Shown one piece after another: positions 19,220 through 28,463 of a stretch of 64,000 nucleotides of DNA. The DNA comes from Bradyrhizobium diazoefficiens (GTDB lineage Bacteria; Pseudomonadota; Alphaproteobacteria; Rhizobiales; Xanthobacteraceae): NCBI RefSeq assembly GCF_016616235.1, contig NZ_CP067100.1, positions 3,841,001 through 3,905,000 of the forward strand. Reading direction: 5' to 3'. Each line of letters starts with the position of its first letter. Position 1 is the first letter of the stretch. The notes beneath the pieces are model-generated. The model was not told the origin of the DNA. It was given only the letters and a program-made list of their open reading frames with translations, and searched no databases. Both the position numbers and the translations under genes were made by a program.

Positions 19220-19606
19220 ATGGTTCGGCGGATGCGCGCACGGCTGCAAAAATTCCTACCCCTCGTCCTGCTCGCCCTGGCGATGCAGGTGCTGGCGCCG
19301 ATCGCCGCGTGCTGGTCGGCCGGCCAGGCCGTGGCTGATCCGTTGTCCGCCGCCGTCATCTGCCACAGTACGGGCGAGCAGGGGGGGCTGAACGACCAGA
19401 CCGGCACGCCGACCGCGCACGGTGCTGCCTGCGCGCTGTGTTGCCTGGCGCAGGCGGGTGCCTCGCTCGATTCGCCGCCGGAGGTGGCATTCACCATTCC
19501 CTTCCGTCACGCCGAACGCGTCTCGTGGCATGCCGCCGAGGTCTCCCCCCTCGCGGCCGATAAGGGCCCGAACGCCCAGGCGCGTGCGCCACCTTATTTT
19601 TCCTGA
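19220..19606 (+). CDS. pcuA: DUF2946-type protein, first gene of copper operon (PcuA-like)
   Basis: 128 residues from ATG 19220; ATG 19232 is also plausible. A hydrophobic N-terminal segment (FLPLVLLALAMQVLAPIAACW) is followed by VICHSTGEQGG and HGAACALCCLAQAGA. The Cys and His residues in CHS, HGAAC and CALCC could bind copper, and this spacing is what I associate with DUF2946 proteins. It precedes a TonB receptor, a PCu(A)C chaperone, a YcnI-like protein and a CopC-CopD fusion, the same order as the copper-starvation operon pcuABCDE described in Bradyrhizobium. The symbol rests on context and general match. Confidence 0.72.
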   Translation: MVRRMRARLQKFLPLVLLALAMQVLAPIAACWSAGQAVADPLSAAVICHSTGEQGGLNDQTGTPTAHGAACALCCLAQAGASLDSPPEVAFTIPFRHAERVSWHAAEVSPLAADKGPNAQARAPPYFS

Positions 19607-19683
19607 CGACCCTCGCGGTCGCCGCGGCACGTCCGCCGGCGATTGATGTTGTCGATTGGCCGGAGCGAAAGCCGGCGTCAGGA

Positions 19684-22149
19684 ATGCCCATGTCAGTTTC
19701 TCATGCCCGTCGCGGCGTGAGCATCGTTGCCGTTCAGGCCGCGCTGCTCGCGTCATCGAGCGGAGCCGTCGCCCAAGGCAGTAGCGCGGTCCTGCCCCCG
19801 GTGACAGTCGACGCGCCAGCCGGCCTTAAGCCGAAACCACGCAAACCGGCGGTGCACACTGCTGCGAGGAGCCGGTCGGCAAAGCCGGCGAGCGCGGCCG
19901 CGCTGGCGCGGCGTGGCGTCCCCAGCGAGCAGGGGGCGGGCAATGTTCGCCCGTCGCTCGCTGCTCCCGCCGCCGTAGTCCGCTATCAGCTGCCGCAGCG
20001 TTCGTTCAGCATCACGGCCAGAGAGGTCGACGAGAGCATCAACCTCAAGGACCCCGAAGACGCCGTCAAATACATGCCTAGCCTGTTCGTGCGGAAGCGC
20101 AACGACGGCGACAACCAGGCGGTGCTCGCGACGCGAAGCTGGGGCCTGAACTCCAGCGCGCGCACGCTGATCTACTACGATGACCTTCTGATCTCAGCGC
20201 TGATCGGCAACAACAACACGAACTCCTCGCCAAGGTGGAACTTGATTTCGCCGGAGGCGATCGGGCGGGTCGATTACCTCAATGGCCCGTTCGCCGCCGC
20301 CTATCCCGGCAACTCGATCGGAGGCGTGCTGCTGATCTCGTCAAAGATGCCGGACAAGCCGTTCGCGACGGCCAAGGAAACGGTCTCGGTGATGCCGTGG
20401 CATCAATACGGCACCAAGGACACGTATGTGACCAGCCAGACCAGCGCGACCGCGGGCAATCGCGACGGCGCCTTGTCGTGGCTGGTCAGCGCCAACTATC
20501 TCGACAGTTTTCAGCAGCCGCTGACCTACACGACCAGCGCCACGATCCCGGCCGGCACGACCGGTGCGTTTCCGGCACTGAACAAGCAAGGCGTTCCGGC
20601 CAACGTGGTCGGGACGGGAATCCTCGCGCATTCGCAGCAGACCTCGGGCAATGTCCGCCTCGCTTACGACCTGACGGCGCAGGTGCAGGCGACCTACTCG
20701 TTCGGCATCTGGAATAATCACCAGGTCTCCAATCCCCAGACCTATCTGCAGTCGACGGCGACCGGACTGCCGACCTTCAAGAACATCACGACGTTTGCGA
20801 ATGCTAAATATATCTGGGACGAGACCCATGTCAGCAACGCGGTCGCGATCAAGAGCGACACCAAAGGCACATTCGATTTCGACCTGTCCGCCTCGAGCTA
20901 CAACTATCTCGAGGACACCCAGCTCAATCCGTACACGGTGACGTCGACCGGCGTCGGATTCTCGCAGAACGGCAAGATCCAGCGCATGGACGGGACCAAC
21001 TGGCAGAACGCTGATGCTAAGGGCATCTGGCGTCCGCCGGGCTACGATGCGCACGAGGTGAGCTTTGGCATCCATGGCGACCGGTATCGCCTGGAAAATC
21101 CAACTTACGGGTCGGCAGTCTGGTATCAGGCCTCGACGGGGACGGGACAGCTTTATGCAAACAGTGAGGGTGAAACGCGCACCGGCGCGCTATGGCTTCA
21201 GGATGCCTGGAAGATCCAGCCCGATCTGAAATTGACCCTGGGCGGACGCCTGGAGACCTGGCAAGCGCTCGATGGCCAGAACGTCGTGACCCTGGCCAAC
21301 GCGGCGGGCTTCATCACCTCGTCGTTCACGACGAACCAGCCGGGTCTTGCTTCGACGAATTTCTCGCCGAAGGCTTCACTGTCCTACGATCCGAACAAGA
21401 ATTGGAACGTCACGGTCAATTTCGGCGAGGCCTACCGTTACCCGACGGTTCTCGAGCTCTATCAAAACGTGACCGTCGGCAACACGATTACGGTCGCAAA
21501 CCCCTTCCTGAAACCCGAGCAGGATTTCACCGGCGAGCTCAACATCGAGCGTCACTGGAATGACGGCCGTATCAGGTTGACCCTGTTCAGGGAGCGGACG
21601 AACCATGCGATCATCGCGCAGACCAACATGGTCAACGCGACCCAAAGCGCGACCACGTTCAGCAATGTCGATGCGATCAGGATGCAAGGCGTCGAGTTGT
21701 CCGCCGACAAGGACAACGTTCTCTTGAGCGGCCTGCAGCTGTTCGGCAGCGCGACTTACGTCGATTCGCGAATCCTGGCTGACGCGAGCTGGGCCGGCTT
21801 CGATCCGCTGACAAACCTGCCCGCCACCGTCGTCGGCAAGCGAGTCCCTTACGTGCCCGACTGGCGCGCCAAATTCGGTGTTACTTACAGGCCGAATGAG
21901 AGTTGGGCCTATACCGTTGCTGCCCGCTTCAGCGGCAAGCAGTATTCGACCCTCGACAACACCGATCGCATCTCGCACGTCTACGGCGCCTTCGATAACT
22001 TTTTCGTTGTGGACTTGAAGATGCACTACAACGCGACGAAGAATTTCGCGTTCGACTTCGGCGTCGATAATCTCTTCAACGAGCAGTATTTCCTGTTCCA
22101 TCCGTTCCCGGGACGAACCTTCGTGGTCGCTGGCAAGTACACGTTCTGA
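19684..22149 (+). CDS. pcuB: TonB-dependent outer-membrane receptor (PcuB-like, copper)
   Basis: 821 residues. A signal peptide (about 1-31, ending GAVAQG) precedes a low-complexity basic/Ala/Pro stretch, PKPRKPAVHTAARSRSAKPA. A plug domain starts near residue 110 (SFSITAREVDESINLKDPEDAV), with GGVLLISSK near 220. A large beta-barrel ends in FVVAGKYTF with the terminal Phe typical of outer-membrane barrels. The family imports metal complexes using TonB-ExbB-ExbD energy. Position in the pcu cluster suggests copper or a copper chelate as ligand. The sequence itself does not show the ligand. Confidence 0.85.
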   Translation: MPMSVSHARRGVSIVAVQAALLASSSGAVAQGSSAVLPPVTVDAPAGLKPKPRKPAVHTAARSRSAKPASAAALARRGVPSEQGAGNVRPSLAAPAAVVRYQLPQRSFSITAREVDESINLKDPEDAVKYMPSLFVRKRNDGDNQAVLATRSWGLNSSARTLIYYDDLLISALIGNNNTNSSPRWNLISPEAIGRVDYLNGPFAAAYPGNSIGGVLLISSKMPDKPFATAKETVSVMPWHQYGTKDTYVTSQTSATAGNRDGALSWLVSANYLDSFQQPLTYTTSATIPAGTTGAFPALNKQGVPANVVGTGILAHSQQTSGNVRLAYDLTAQVQATYSFGIWNNHQVSNPQTYLQSTATGLPTFKNITTFANAKYIWDETHVSNAVAIKSDTKGTFDFDLSASSYNYLEDTQLNPYTVTSTGVGFSQNGKIQRMDGTNWQNADAKGIWRPPGYDAHEVSFGIHGDRYRLENPTYGSAVWYQASTGTGQLYANSEGETRTGALWLQDAWKIQPDLKLTLGGRLETWQALDGQNVVTLANAAGFITSSFTTNQPGLASTNFSPKASLSYDPNKNWNVTVNFGEAYRYPTVLELYQNVTVGNTITVANPFLKPEQDFTGELNIERHWNDGRIRLTLFRERTNHAIIAQTNMVNATQSATTFSNVDAIRMQGVELSADKDNVLLSGLQLFGSATYVDSRILADASWAGFDPLTNLPATVVGKRVPYVPDWRAKFGVTYRPNESWAYTVAARFSGKQYSTLDNTDRISHVYGAFDNFFVVDLKMHYNATKNFAFDFGVDNLFNEQYFLFHPFPGRTFVVAGKYTF

Positions 22150-22160
22150 CGGGCGGGGCA

Positions 22161-22724
22161 ATGTTGATGATGGCAAGAAAGGCAAACGACATGAACAAGC
22201 TCTCTCGCGTCCTGGCGCTCGCAGCGCTCTCCTCAGCAATATTTGTAGCACCCGGGCGCGCCGACGACGTCAAGGCCGGCGATCTCGTCATCTCGCAGGC
22301 GTGGAGCCGTGCGACGCCGGGCGGCGCCAAGGTGGCCGGCGGTTACCTGACGATCGAGAACAAAGGAACGACGGCGGACAAGCTGGTCGGCGCGTCCGCC
22401 GATATCGCGGGCAAGGCCGAACTCCATGAGATGGCGATGGACAACGGCGTGATGAAAATGCGTCCGCTCGACAAGGGGCTCGTCATCGATCCCGGCAAGA
22501 CGGTGAAGCTCGCCCCCGGCGGCTCCCACCTGATGCTCCAGGAGCTGAAGGGGCCGTTCAAGCAGGGCGACAAGGTGCCGCTCACGCTGGAGTTCGAAAA
22601 GGCCGGCAAGGTTGCGGTCTCGCTCGACGTGCAGGGCGTCGGCGCGCAGGCGCCCGGCGATGCCGGCCATTCCGGCCATATGGAGATGAAGAAAATGCCG
22701 GATCATTCGGGAATGAAGATGTGA
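22161..22724 (+). CDS. pcuC: periplasmic copper chaperone PCu(A)C
   Basis: 187 residues from the first ATG; the signal peptide is best started at the ATG at 22191 (MNKLSRVLALAALSS...). The PCu(A)C copper site is visible: HEMAMDNGVMKMRP near residue 90 and HLM about 20 residues later, giving the His-Met-His-Met ligand set of the family. The C-terminus is a His/Met-rich tail (HSGHMEMKKMPDHSGMKM) that may hold further copper. In Bradyrhizobium the homologous PcuC is needed for cytochrome oxidase assembly under low copper. It sits directly between the receptor and YcnI-like genes. Confidence 0.9.
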   Translation: MLMMARKANDMNKLSRVLALAALSSAIFVAPGRADDVKAGDLVISQAWSRATPGGAKVAGGYLTIENKGTTADKLVGASADIAGKAELHEMAMDNGVMKMRPLDKGLVIDPGKTVKLAPGGSHLMLQELKGPFKQGDKVPLTLEFEKAGKVAVSLDVQGVGAQAPGDAGHSGHMEMKKMPDHSGMKM

Positions 22725-22756
22725 CGAGCATGATCTGGATCTCCGGGAGACCGAAC

Positions 22757-23275
22757 ATGGCGAAGCGAAGCTGGCTCATTCTTCTCTGCGTCCTTGCGGA
22801 GGCGCCGGCGAGTGCGCACGTCTTCCTCGAAGGCAAGCAGGCGACGGTCGGCACGTCCTACAAGGCCGTGTTCGCCGTGCCGCACGGCTGCGCCGGCTCG
22901 CCCACGGTGAAGATCCGCGTCCAGATCCCGGAAGGGGTGATCGCGGTGAAGCCGATGCCGAAGGCGGGCTGGACCGTCGATGTCGTCGAGGGCAAATATG
23001 CCAGCGAGTACGACTACCACGGCAGCAAGCTCTCCTCCGGCGTCAAGGAGGTGGCGTGGTCCGGCGGCAAGCTGCCGGACAAGCATTATGACGAGTTCGT
23101 CATGCATACGGTCCTGACCGACGCGCTCAAACCGAACACGACGCTGTATTTCCCGGTCGTCCAGGAATGCGAGGCCGGCGTCAGCCGCTGGATCGAAATC
23201 CCGATGGAAGGGGCAGGGCATTCGCATGAGGGCAAATCGCCGGCGCCCGGCGTGAACCTGCTGCCAAAACCGTGA
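22757..23275 (+). CDS. pcuD: YcnI-family (DUF1775) copper-binding protein
   Basis: 172 residues from ATG 22757, which has a GGGAGA ribosome site and starts the signal peptide (SWLILLCVLAEAPASA). Cleavage after ASA would leave a His at the mature N-terminus (HVFLEGKQ), the residue used by DUF1775 proteins in a monohistidine copper brace. Typical family segments follow: VFAVPHGCAGSPT and VRVQIPEG-like IRVQIPEGVIAVKP, then a late SRWIEIP. The frame also extends upstream to 22721, overlapping pcuC. It is probably periplasmic and copper-handling, between the PCu(A)C chaperone and a CopC-CopD fusion. Confidence 0.87.
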   Translation: MAKRSWLILLCVLAEAPASAHVFLEGKQATVGTSYKAVFAVPHGCAGSPTVKIRVQIPEGVIAVKPMPKAGWTVDVVEGKYASEYDYHGSKLSSGVKEVAWSGGKLPDKHYDEFVMHTVLTDALKPNTTLYFPVVQECEAGVSRWIEIPMEGAGHSHEGKSPAPGVNLLPKP

Positions 23276-24837
23276 TGCGCCTGCTCGCCGCGCTCGCGAC
23301 GCTGCTTCTCATTGTCGGCTTCGCGACCGGCGCCTCGGCACATGCGGCGCTCGTCGCGGTCGAGCCGGCGAGCGGCAGCATGCTCAGCGCTGCCCCGAAG
23401 GCCGTGGAGCTGCGCTTCAACGAGGCGGTGACGCCGGGCACGATCCGGCTGATCGACGGCGCGGGCAGGGCGCGAGACGATGCGCGCGTCGATGCATCTA
23501 GCGAGATCATCTCGGTCGCGATGCCGCCGGACCTGCCGCAGGGAACGGCCGTGGTCAGCTACCGCGTGATTTCGCAGGACGGCCATCCGATCTCGGGATC
23601 GGTGATCTTTTCGATCGGCATGCCGACGGCGACAAAGCCTCCGGCCACCGTGGATGGCGGGTTGAATGCGCTGATCTGGCTTGCGCGGGTCGGTCTTTAC
23701 CTCGGGCTGTTCGTCGGCGTCGGCGGCGTGTTCTTCGCGCGCTGGATTGCGCGGGCGATGACGGGCATGGCCCTGCCGCGCGTCGCGCTCGCGATCGGCC
23801 TTGCGAGCGCGATTGCGTCTTTCGGCTTGTTGGGCCTCGATCTCCTCGGCCTGCCGCTGGCGGCGCTTGCGACGGCCGGTCCCTGGAGAGTCGCATTAGC
23901 GACCAGCGCCGGCCCGGCGCTGCTAATTGCCATCGCGGCGATGCTGCTCGCTCGGGTGGCGCTGCGGAGTGCATGGTATGCGCGTGCTCTCACCATCATC
24001 GCGTTCATCGGCGTCGGTTTGTCGCTCGCCATGACCGGGCACGCTGCGACGGCGCCGCCGGAAGCGCTGACCCAGCCGGCGATCTTTCTGCACGGCCTCG
24101 GCGTCACGATCTGGATCGGCGCTCTCGCGCCGCTCGTCGCGCTGATGTCGAAGCCGACGACTGCGACGCTCGCTGTCGTGAACCGCTTTTCCCGCCTCGC
24201 TGCGCTGGCGGTCGCCGTGCTGGCCTTGACCGGCCTCGCACTCGCGATCGTTCAGCTTGAAAAGCCGGCAGCGCTGGTCGAGACCAGCTACGGCCTCATC
24301 CTCTCGATCAAGCTTGCATTGGTCACAGCATTATTGGCGCTTGCCGCGCTCAATCGGTTCCGGCTGACGCCGGCTCTGGCCCGAGACGAAAACGGCAAGG
24401 CGGCGCTCAAGCGCTCGATCCTGCTCGAGTGCACCATCGCGCTGGCCATCTTCGCCGTCGTCGCCGGCTGGCGGTTTGCGCCGCCGCCGCGGACGATCGT
24501 TCCGGAGACGCCGCTGGCGATCCACATCCACACCGACAAGGCGATGTTCCAGGTGCTGGTCTCGCCGGGCAAGGCGGGTCTCGATGATTTCGTGCTCCAG
24601 CTCATGACCGGCGAGGCGACGCCGCTTGCGGCCAAGGAGACGACCTTGACCCTGAGCCTGCCCGAACGCGGCATTGAGCTGATGGAACGCAATGCCGAGC
24701 TCGGACCGGACGGCTATTGGCACGTGCGCAAGGTCGAGCTGCCTTTTGCCGGCCGCTGGCATGTGCGGATCGATGCGCTGGTGACCGATTTCGAGAAGAT
24801 CACGCTCGAGGACGAACTCGAGGTGGCGCCGCCCTAG
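23275..24837 (+). CDS. pcuE: CopC-CopD fusion copper protein
   Basis: 520 residues. A signal peptide (LLAALATLLLIVGFATGASA) precedes HAALVAVEPASGSML, so the mature protein would begin with the His of the CopC copper site. A second candidate ligand lies in DGHPISGSVIFSIG near residue 103. From about 125 to 400 there are eight or so membrane helices of the CopD domain, and then a soluble C-terminal domain of about 120 residues. CopD probably moves copper across the inner membrane. The ATG shares one base with the upstream TGA; it ends the operon. Confidence 0.88.
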   Translation: MRLLAALATLLLIVGFATGASAHAALVAVEPASGSMLSAAPKAVELRFNEAVTPGTIRLIDGAGRARDDARVDASSEIISVAMPPDLPQGTAVVSYRVISQDGHPISGSVIFSIGMPTATKPPATVDGGLNALIWLARVGLYLGLFVGVGGVFFARWIARAMTGMALPRVALAIGLASAIASFGLLGLDLLGLPLAALATAGPWRVALATSAGPALLIAIAAMLLARVALRSAWYARALTIIAFIGVGLSLAMTGHAATAPPEALTQPAIFLHGLGVTIWIGALAPLVALMSKPTTATLAVVNRFSRLAALAVAVLALTGLALAIVQLEKPAALVETSYGLILSIKLALVTALLALAALNRFRLTPALARDENGKAALKRSILLECTIALAIFAVVAGWRFAPPPRTIVPETPLAIHIHTDKAMFQVLVSPGKAGLDDFVLQLMTGEATPLAAKETTLTLSLPERGIELMERNAELGPDGYWHVRKVELPFAGRWHVRIDALVTDFEKITLEDELEVAPP

Positions 24838-24889
24838 GCGACGAGGTTCACGTCGAACCTGAAGGCAACGGAAAAATGACAGGAATTTC

Positions 24890-24908
24890 GCCGCGTTAGC
24901 GGCTTTTC
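24890..24908 (+). terminator. possible terminator of the copper operon
   Basis: A short stem GCCGC-GTTA-GCGGC (24890-24903) is followed by TTTT. The stem is only five base pairs, so termination would be weak, but the position after the last pcu gene and before proS is right. Confidence 0.4.
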
Positions 24909-24982
24909 CTCATTCCCGGTCTTGTGTTTCCGCCCCCAATCCGCTTTCACTGCAACCGATCACTGATTCCCAGAGTGTTGCC

Positions 24983-26302
24983 ATGCGGTTGTCGCGGTTC
25001 TTTCTGCCCATCCTGAAGGAAAATCCGAAAGAGGCGGAGATCGTCTCGCATCGGCTCATGCTGCGCGCCGGCATGATCCGGCAGGAAGCGGCCGGCATCT
25101 ATGCCTGGCTGCCGCTCGGCTTTCGTGTGCTGAAGAAGATCGAGCAGATCGTGCGCGAGGAGCAGGATCGCTCCGGTGCGCTGGAACTCTTGATGCCGAC
25201 GCTCCAGCTCGCCGACCTCTGGCGCGAGAGTGGCCGCTACGATGCATACGGTCCGGAGATGCTGCGCATCGCCGACCGGCACAAGCGCGAGCTCTTGTAC
25301 GGGCCGACCAACGAGGAAATGATCACCGAGATCTTCCGCGCTTACGTCAAGTCGTACAAGAACCTGCCGCTCAATCTCTATCATATTCAATGGAAATTCC
25401 GCGACGAGCAGCGTCCGCGCTTCGGCGTGATGCGCGGCCGCGAGTTCCTGATGAAGGATGCCTATTCCTTCGACCTCAACGAGGCGGCGGCGCGCGTCGC
25501 TTACAACAAGATGTTCGTCGCTTACTTGCGCACCTTCGCGCGGATGGGGCTGAAGGCGATCCCGATGCGCGCCGAGACCGGCCCGATCGGCGGCGATCTC
25601 AGCCACGAGTTCATCGTGCTGGCCGAAACAGGCGAATCCGGCGTCTTCATTAATCGCGACGTGCTAGACCTGCCGGTGCCGGGCGAGGACGTCGACTATG
25701 ACAGCGACCTGACGCCGATCATCAAGCAGTGGACCTCGCTCTACGCTGCGACCGAGGATGTCCACGACGCCGCGCGGTTCGAGCACGAAGTGCCGGCGGA
25801 CAAGCGGGTGAACACCCGCGGCATCGAGGTCGGCCAGATCTTCTATTTCGGCACCAAATATTCCGAGCCGATGAAGGCCCTCGTGGCTGGTCCCGATGGC
25901 GTCGACGTGCCGATCCATGGCGGCTCCTACGGCGTCGGCGTCTCCCGCCTGCTGGGTGCCATCATCGAGGCCTGCCATGACGAGACCGGCATCAAATGGC
26001 CGGAGGCCGTCGCCCCGTTCCGGGTGTCGATCCTGAACCTGAAGCAGGGCGATGCCGCGGTCGATGCGGCCTGCGAAAAACTCTATGCCGAGCTTACCGC
26101 CAAGGGCGTCGACGTGCTCTACGACGATACCGACCAGCGCGCCGGCGCCAAATTCGCCGCCGCCGACCTGATCGGCATCCCCTGGCAGATCATGATCGGG
26201 CCGAAGGGGCTCGCCGACGGCAAGGTCGAGATCAAGAAGCGCAGCGACGGCGCCCGCGAGACGATGTCGCCCGCGGATGCGGTCGCCCGCCTGGTTGGCT
26301 GA
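24983..26302 (+). CDS. proS: prolyl-tRNA synthetase, short alphaproteobacterial type
   Basis: 439 residues. It charges tRNA-Pro with proline in the cytoplasm. Class II motifs are visible: motif 2 in [21 protein letters not shown] near residue 140 and motif 3 in [16 protein letters not shown] near 315. The anticodon-binding domain occupies the last 100 residues. The protein lacks the large editing insertion domain of Escherichia coli ProS, as expected for the short type of Alphaproteobacteria and mitochondria. It restarts the core gene order (proS-lolC-lolD) after the accessory block. Confidence 0.96.
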   Translation: MRLSRFFLPILKENPKEAEIVSHRLMLRAGMIRQEAAGIYAWLPLGFRVLKKIEQIVREEQDRSGALELLMPTLQLADLWRESGRYDAYGPEMLRIADRHKRELLYGPTNEEMITEIFRAYVKSYKNLPLNLYHIQWKFRDEQRPRFGVMRGREFLMKDAYSFDLNEAAARVAYNKMFVAYLRTFARMGLKAIPMRAETGPIGGDLSHEFIVLAETGESGVFINRDVLDLPVPGEDVDYDSDLTPIIKQWTSLYAATEDVHDAARFEHEVPADKRVNTRGIEVGQIFYFGTKYSEPMKALVAGPDGVDVPIHGGSYGVGVSRLLGAIIEACHDETGIKWPEAVAPFRVSILNLKQGDAAVDAACEKLYAELTAKGVDVLYDDTDQRAGAKFAAADLIGIPWQIMIGPKGLADGKVEIKKRSDGARETMSPADAVARLVG

Positions 26303-26375
26303 ATATTGTTCATCGCCCGAGATCGCGGCCGCCAATCCGGCCACAATTGACCCCGAATCATGGGATTATCGAGCG

Positions 26376-27656
26376 ATGGATGAAACCATGACCGAAACAG
26401 TTCAAACTGCGCCCTTTGCGCCATTCGAGTGGATGCTGTCGGCGCGTTACCTCCGGGCGCGCCGCAAGGAGGGATTCATCTCGGTCATCGCCGGGTTCTC
26501 CTTTCTCGGCATCATGCTGGGCGTGGCGACGCTGATCATCGTCATGGCCGTCATGAACGGCTTCCGGAAAGAACTGCTCGACAAGATCCTCGGCCTCAAC
26601 GGCCACATCCTGGTGCAGCCGCTGGAATCGCCGCTGACCGACTGGAAGGACGTCGCCGACCGCATCAGCCAGGTCCAGGGCATCCGCCTTGCCGCGCCCG
26701 TGGTGGACGGCCAGGCGCTGGCGTCCTCGCCGTGGAACGCCTCGGGCGTCTTGGTGCGCGGCATCCGCTCCGACGATCTCAACAACCTCACCTCGATCGC
26801 CAAGAACATCAAGCAGGGCTCCCTCGAGGGCTTTGACGAGGGGCAGGGGGTCGCGATCGGCCGCAGGCTTGCCGACCAGCTCTCGCTGCATGCCGGTGAC
26901 AGCGTCACCCTGGTGGCGCCGAAGGGCGCGGTCACGCCGATGGGCACGACGCCGCGCATCAAGCCGTACAAGATCGTCGCGGTGTTCGAGATCGGCATGT
27001 CCGAATACGATCTCGGCTTCGTGTTCATGCCGCTCGCCGAAGCCCAGGCCTATTTCAACCGCAGCAGCGACGTCACCTCGATCGAGGTGTTCACCACCAA
27101 CCCCGACAAGATCGATGCCTTCCGCAAGTCGGTGACGGAGGCCGCGGGACGCCCGGTGTTCCTGGTCGACTGGCGCCAGCGCAACTCGACCTTCTTCAAC
27201 GCGCTCCAGGTCGAGCGCAACGTGATGTTCCTGATCCTGACCATGATCGTGCTGGTCGCCGCGCTCAACATCGTCTCCGGCCTGATCATGCTGGTGAAGG
27301 ACAAGGGCAGCGACATCGCGATCCTGCGCACGATGGGGGCCTCGCAAGGCTCGATCATGCGCATTTTCCTGATCACCGGCGCCTCGATCGGCGTGGTCGG
27401 CACGCTGGTCGGCTTCTTCGTCGGGCTCGTGATCTGCCTCAACATCGAATCCATCAGGCAATTCCTGTCCTGGCTGACCTCGACCGAGCTGTTCTCGCCG
27501 GAGCTCTACTTTCTCTCCAAGCTGCCCGCCGAGATCGACGTCGGCGAGACCACGGCCGTCGTCATCATGGCGCTGACGCTGTCGTTCCTTGCGACACTGT
27601 ACCCGTCGTGGCGCGCCGCGCGCCTCGATCCCGTCGAAGCGCTGCGGTACGAGTGA
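26376..27656 (+). CDS. lolC: lipoprotein-releasing system permease (LolC/LolE family)
   Basis: 426 residues from ATG 26376; the same frame is open back to 26277. It has an N-terminal helix ([21 protein letters not shown]), a large periplasmic domain, then three C-terminal helices with the FtsX-like segment [19 protein letters not shown] near residue 310. It extracts mature lipoproteins from the inner membrane and hands them to LolA. Only one Lol permease gene precedes lolD here, so the complex may be a homodimer or the second permease lies elsewhere. Confidence 0.92.
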   Translation: MDETMTETVQTAPFAPFEWMLSARYLRARRKEGFISVIAGFSFLGIMLGVATLIIVMAVMNGFRKELLDKILGLNGHILVQPLESPLTDWKDVADRISQVQGIRLAAPVVDGQALASSPWNASGVLVRGIRSDDLNNLTSIAKNIKQGSLEGFDEGQGVAIGRRLADQLSLHAGDSVTLVAPKGAVTPMGTTPRIKPYKIVAVFEIGMSEYDLGFVFMPLAEAQAYFNRSSDVTSIEVFTTNPDKIDAFRKSVTEAAGRPVFLVDWRQRNSTFFNALQVERNVMFLILTMIVLVAALNIVSGLIMLVKDKGSDIAILRTMGASQGSIMRIFLITGASIGVVGTLVGFFVGLVICLNIESIRQFLSWLTSTELFSPELYFLSKLPAEIDVGETTAVVIMALTLSFLATLYPSWRAARLDPVEALRYE

Positions 27657-27663
27657 GGGGCTG

Positions 27664-28368
27664 ATGGAGCAGCAACGGGGGGCGGAAGATGTACCGGTCA
27701 TTTATCTCCACGAGATAAAGCGGCAGTACTTGCAGGGCGAGGTGCCGCTGACGATACTCGACAATGCCAAGCTCGCGCTGTGGGCCGGGCAGTCGGTCGC
27801 GCTGGTGGCGCCGTCGGGCTCGGGCAAGTCGACATTGCTGCACATCGCGGGGCTCTTGGAAGCGCCGGATTCCGGCGAGGTCTATGTCAACGGTGCGCCA
27901 ACCTCGCAGCTGGCCGATATCGAGCGCACCCAGCTTCGTCGCACCGATATCGGCTTCGTCTACCAGTCGCACCGGCTCTTGCCGGAGTTTTCCGCGCTGG
28001 AGAACGTCATGATGCCGCAGATGATCCGCGGCCTGAAGAAGTCCGAGAGCGTCAAGCGCGCCAAGGAGATTCTCGGCTATCTCGGCCTCGGCGACCGCAT
28101 CACACATCGTCCGGCCGAGCTGTCGGGCGGCGAGCAGCAACGCGTCGCCATCGCACGCGCGGTGGCGAACGCCCCGCGCGTGCTGCTGGCGGACGAGCCG
28201 ACCGGCAACCTCGATCCGCACACGGCCGACCACGTGTTCCAGGCGCTGATGCAGCTCGTCAAGGCAACCCAGGTCTCGATGCTGATCGCGACCCATAACA
28301 TGGAGCTCGCCGGCCGCATGGACCGGCGCGTCTCGCTGGCCGACGGCCAGGTGATCGAGCTCGAATAG
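27664..28368 (+). CDS. lolD: lipoprotein-releasing system ATP-binding protein
   Basis: 234 residues from ATG 27664, seven bases after lolC. It energises lipoprotein release by ATP hydrolysis. Walker A is APSGSGKST near residue 50, the signature is [14 protein letters not shown] near 155, and Walker B is [12 protein letters not shown]. The LolD-type segment [21 protein letters not shown] is present near residue 97. It ends the proS-lolC-lolD group; dnaE, which usually follows in this order, is about 7.5 kb away here. Confidence 0.94.
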   Translation: MEQQRGAEDVPVIYLHEIKRQYLQGEVPLTILDNAKLALWAGQSVALVAPSGSGKSTLLHIAGLLEAPDSGEVYVNGAPTSQLADIERTQLRRTDIGFVYQSHRLLPEFSALENVMMPQMIRGLKKSESVKRAKEILGYLGLGDRITHRPAELSGGEQQRVAIARAVANAPRVLLADEPTGNLDPHTADHVFQALMQLVKATQVSMLIATHNMELAGRMDRRVSLADGQVIELE

Positions 28369-28378
28369 CTAAAGTTTC

Positions 28379-28401
28379 GAAAACAACCCCATGCACAGTA
28401 G
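28379..28401. repeat. 23-bp dispersed repeat core, inverse of 14854-14876
   Basis: GAAAACAACCCC followed by ATGCACAGTAG is the exact inverse of the 23 bases at 14854-14876. Both copies sit just after the 3' end of a gene in convergent gaps. This points to a dispersed intergenic element. The gap here is only about 95 bases, to the convergent oxidoreductase gene. Confidence 0.7.
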
Positions 28402-28463
28402 CCAAGTGCTTGGCCGGACTTGCGAAAAAGATCGGCGACGGTGCTCCGCCGCCGCCTGAGGGC

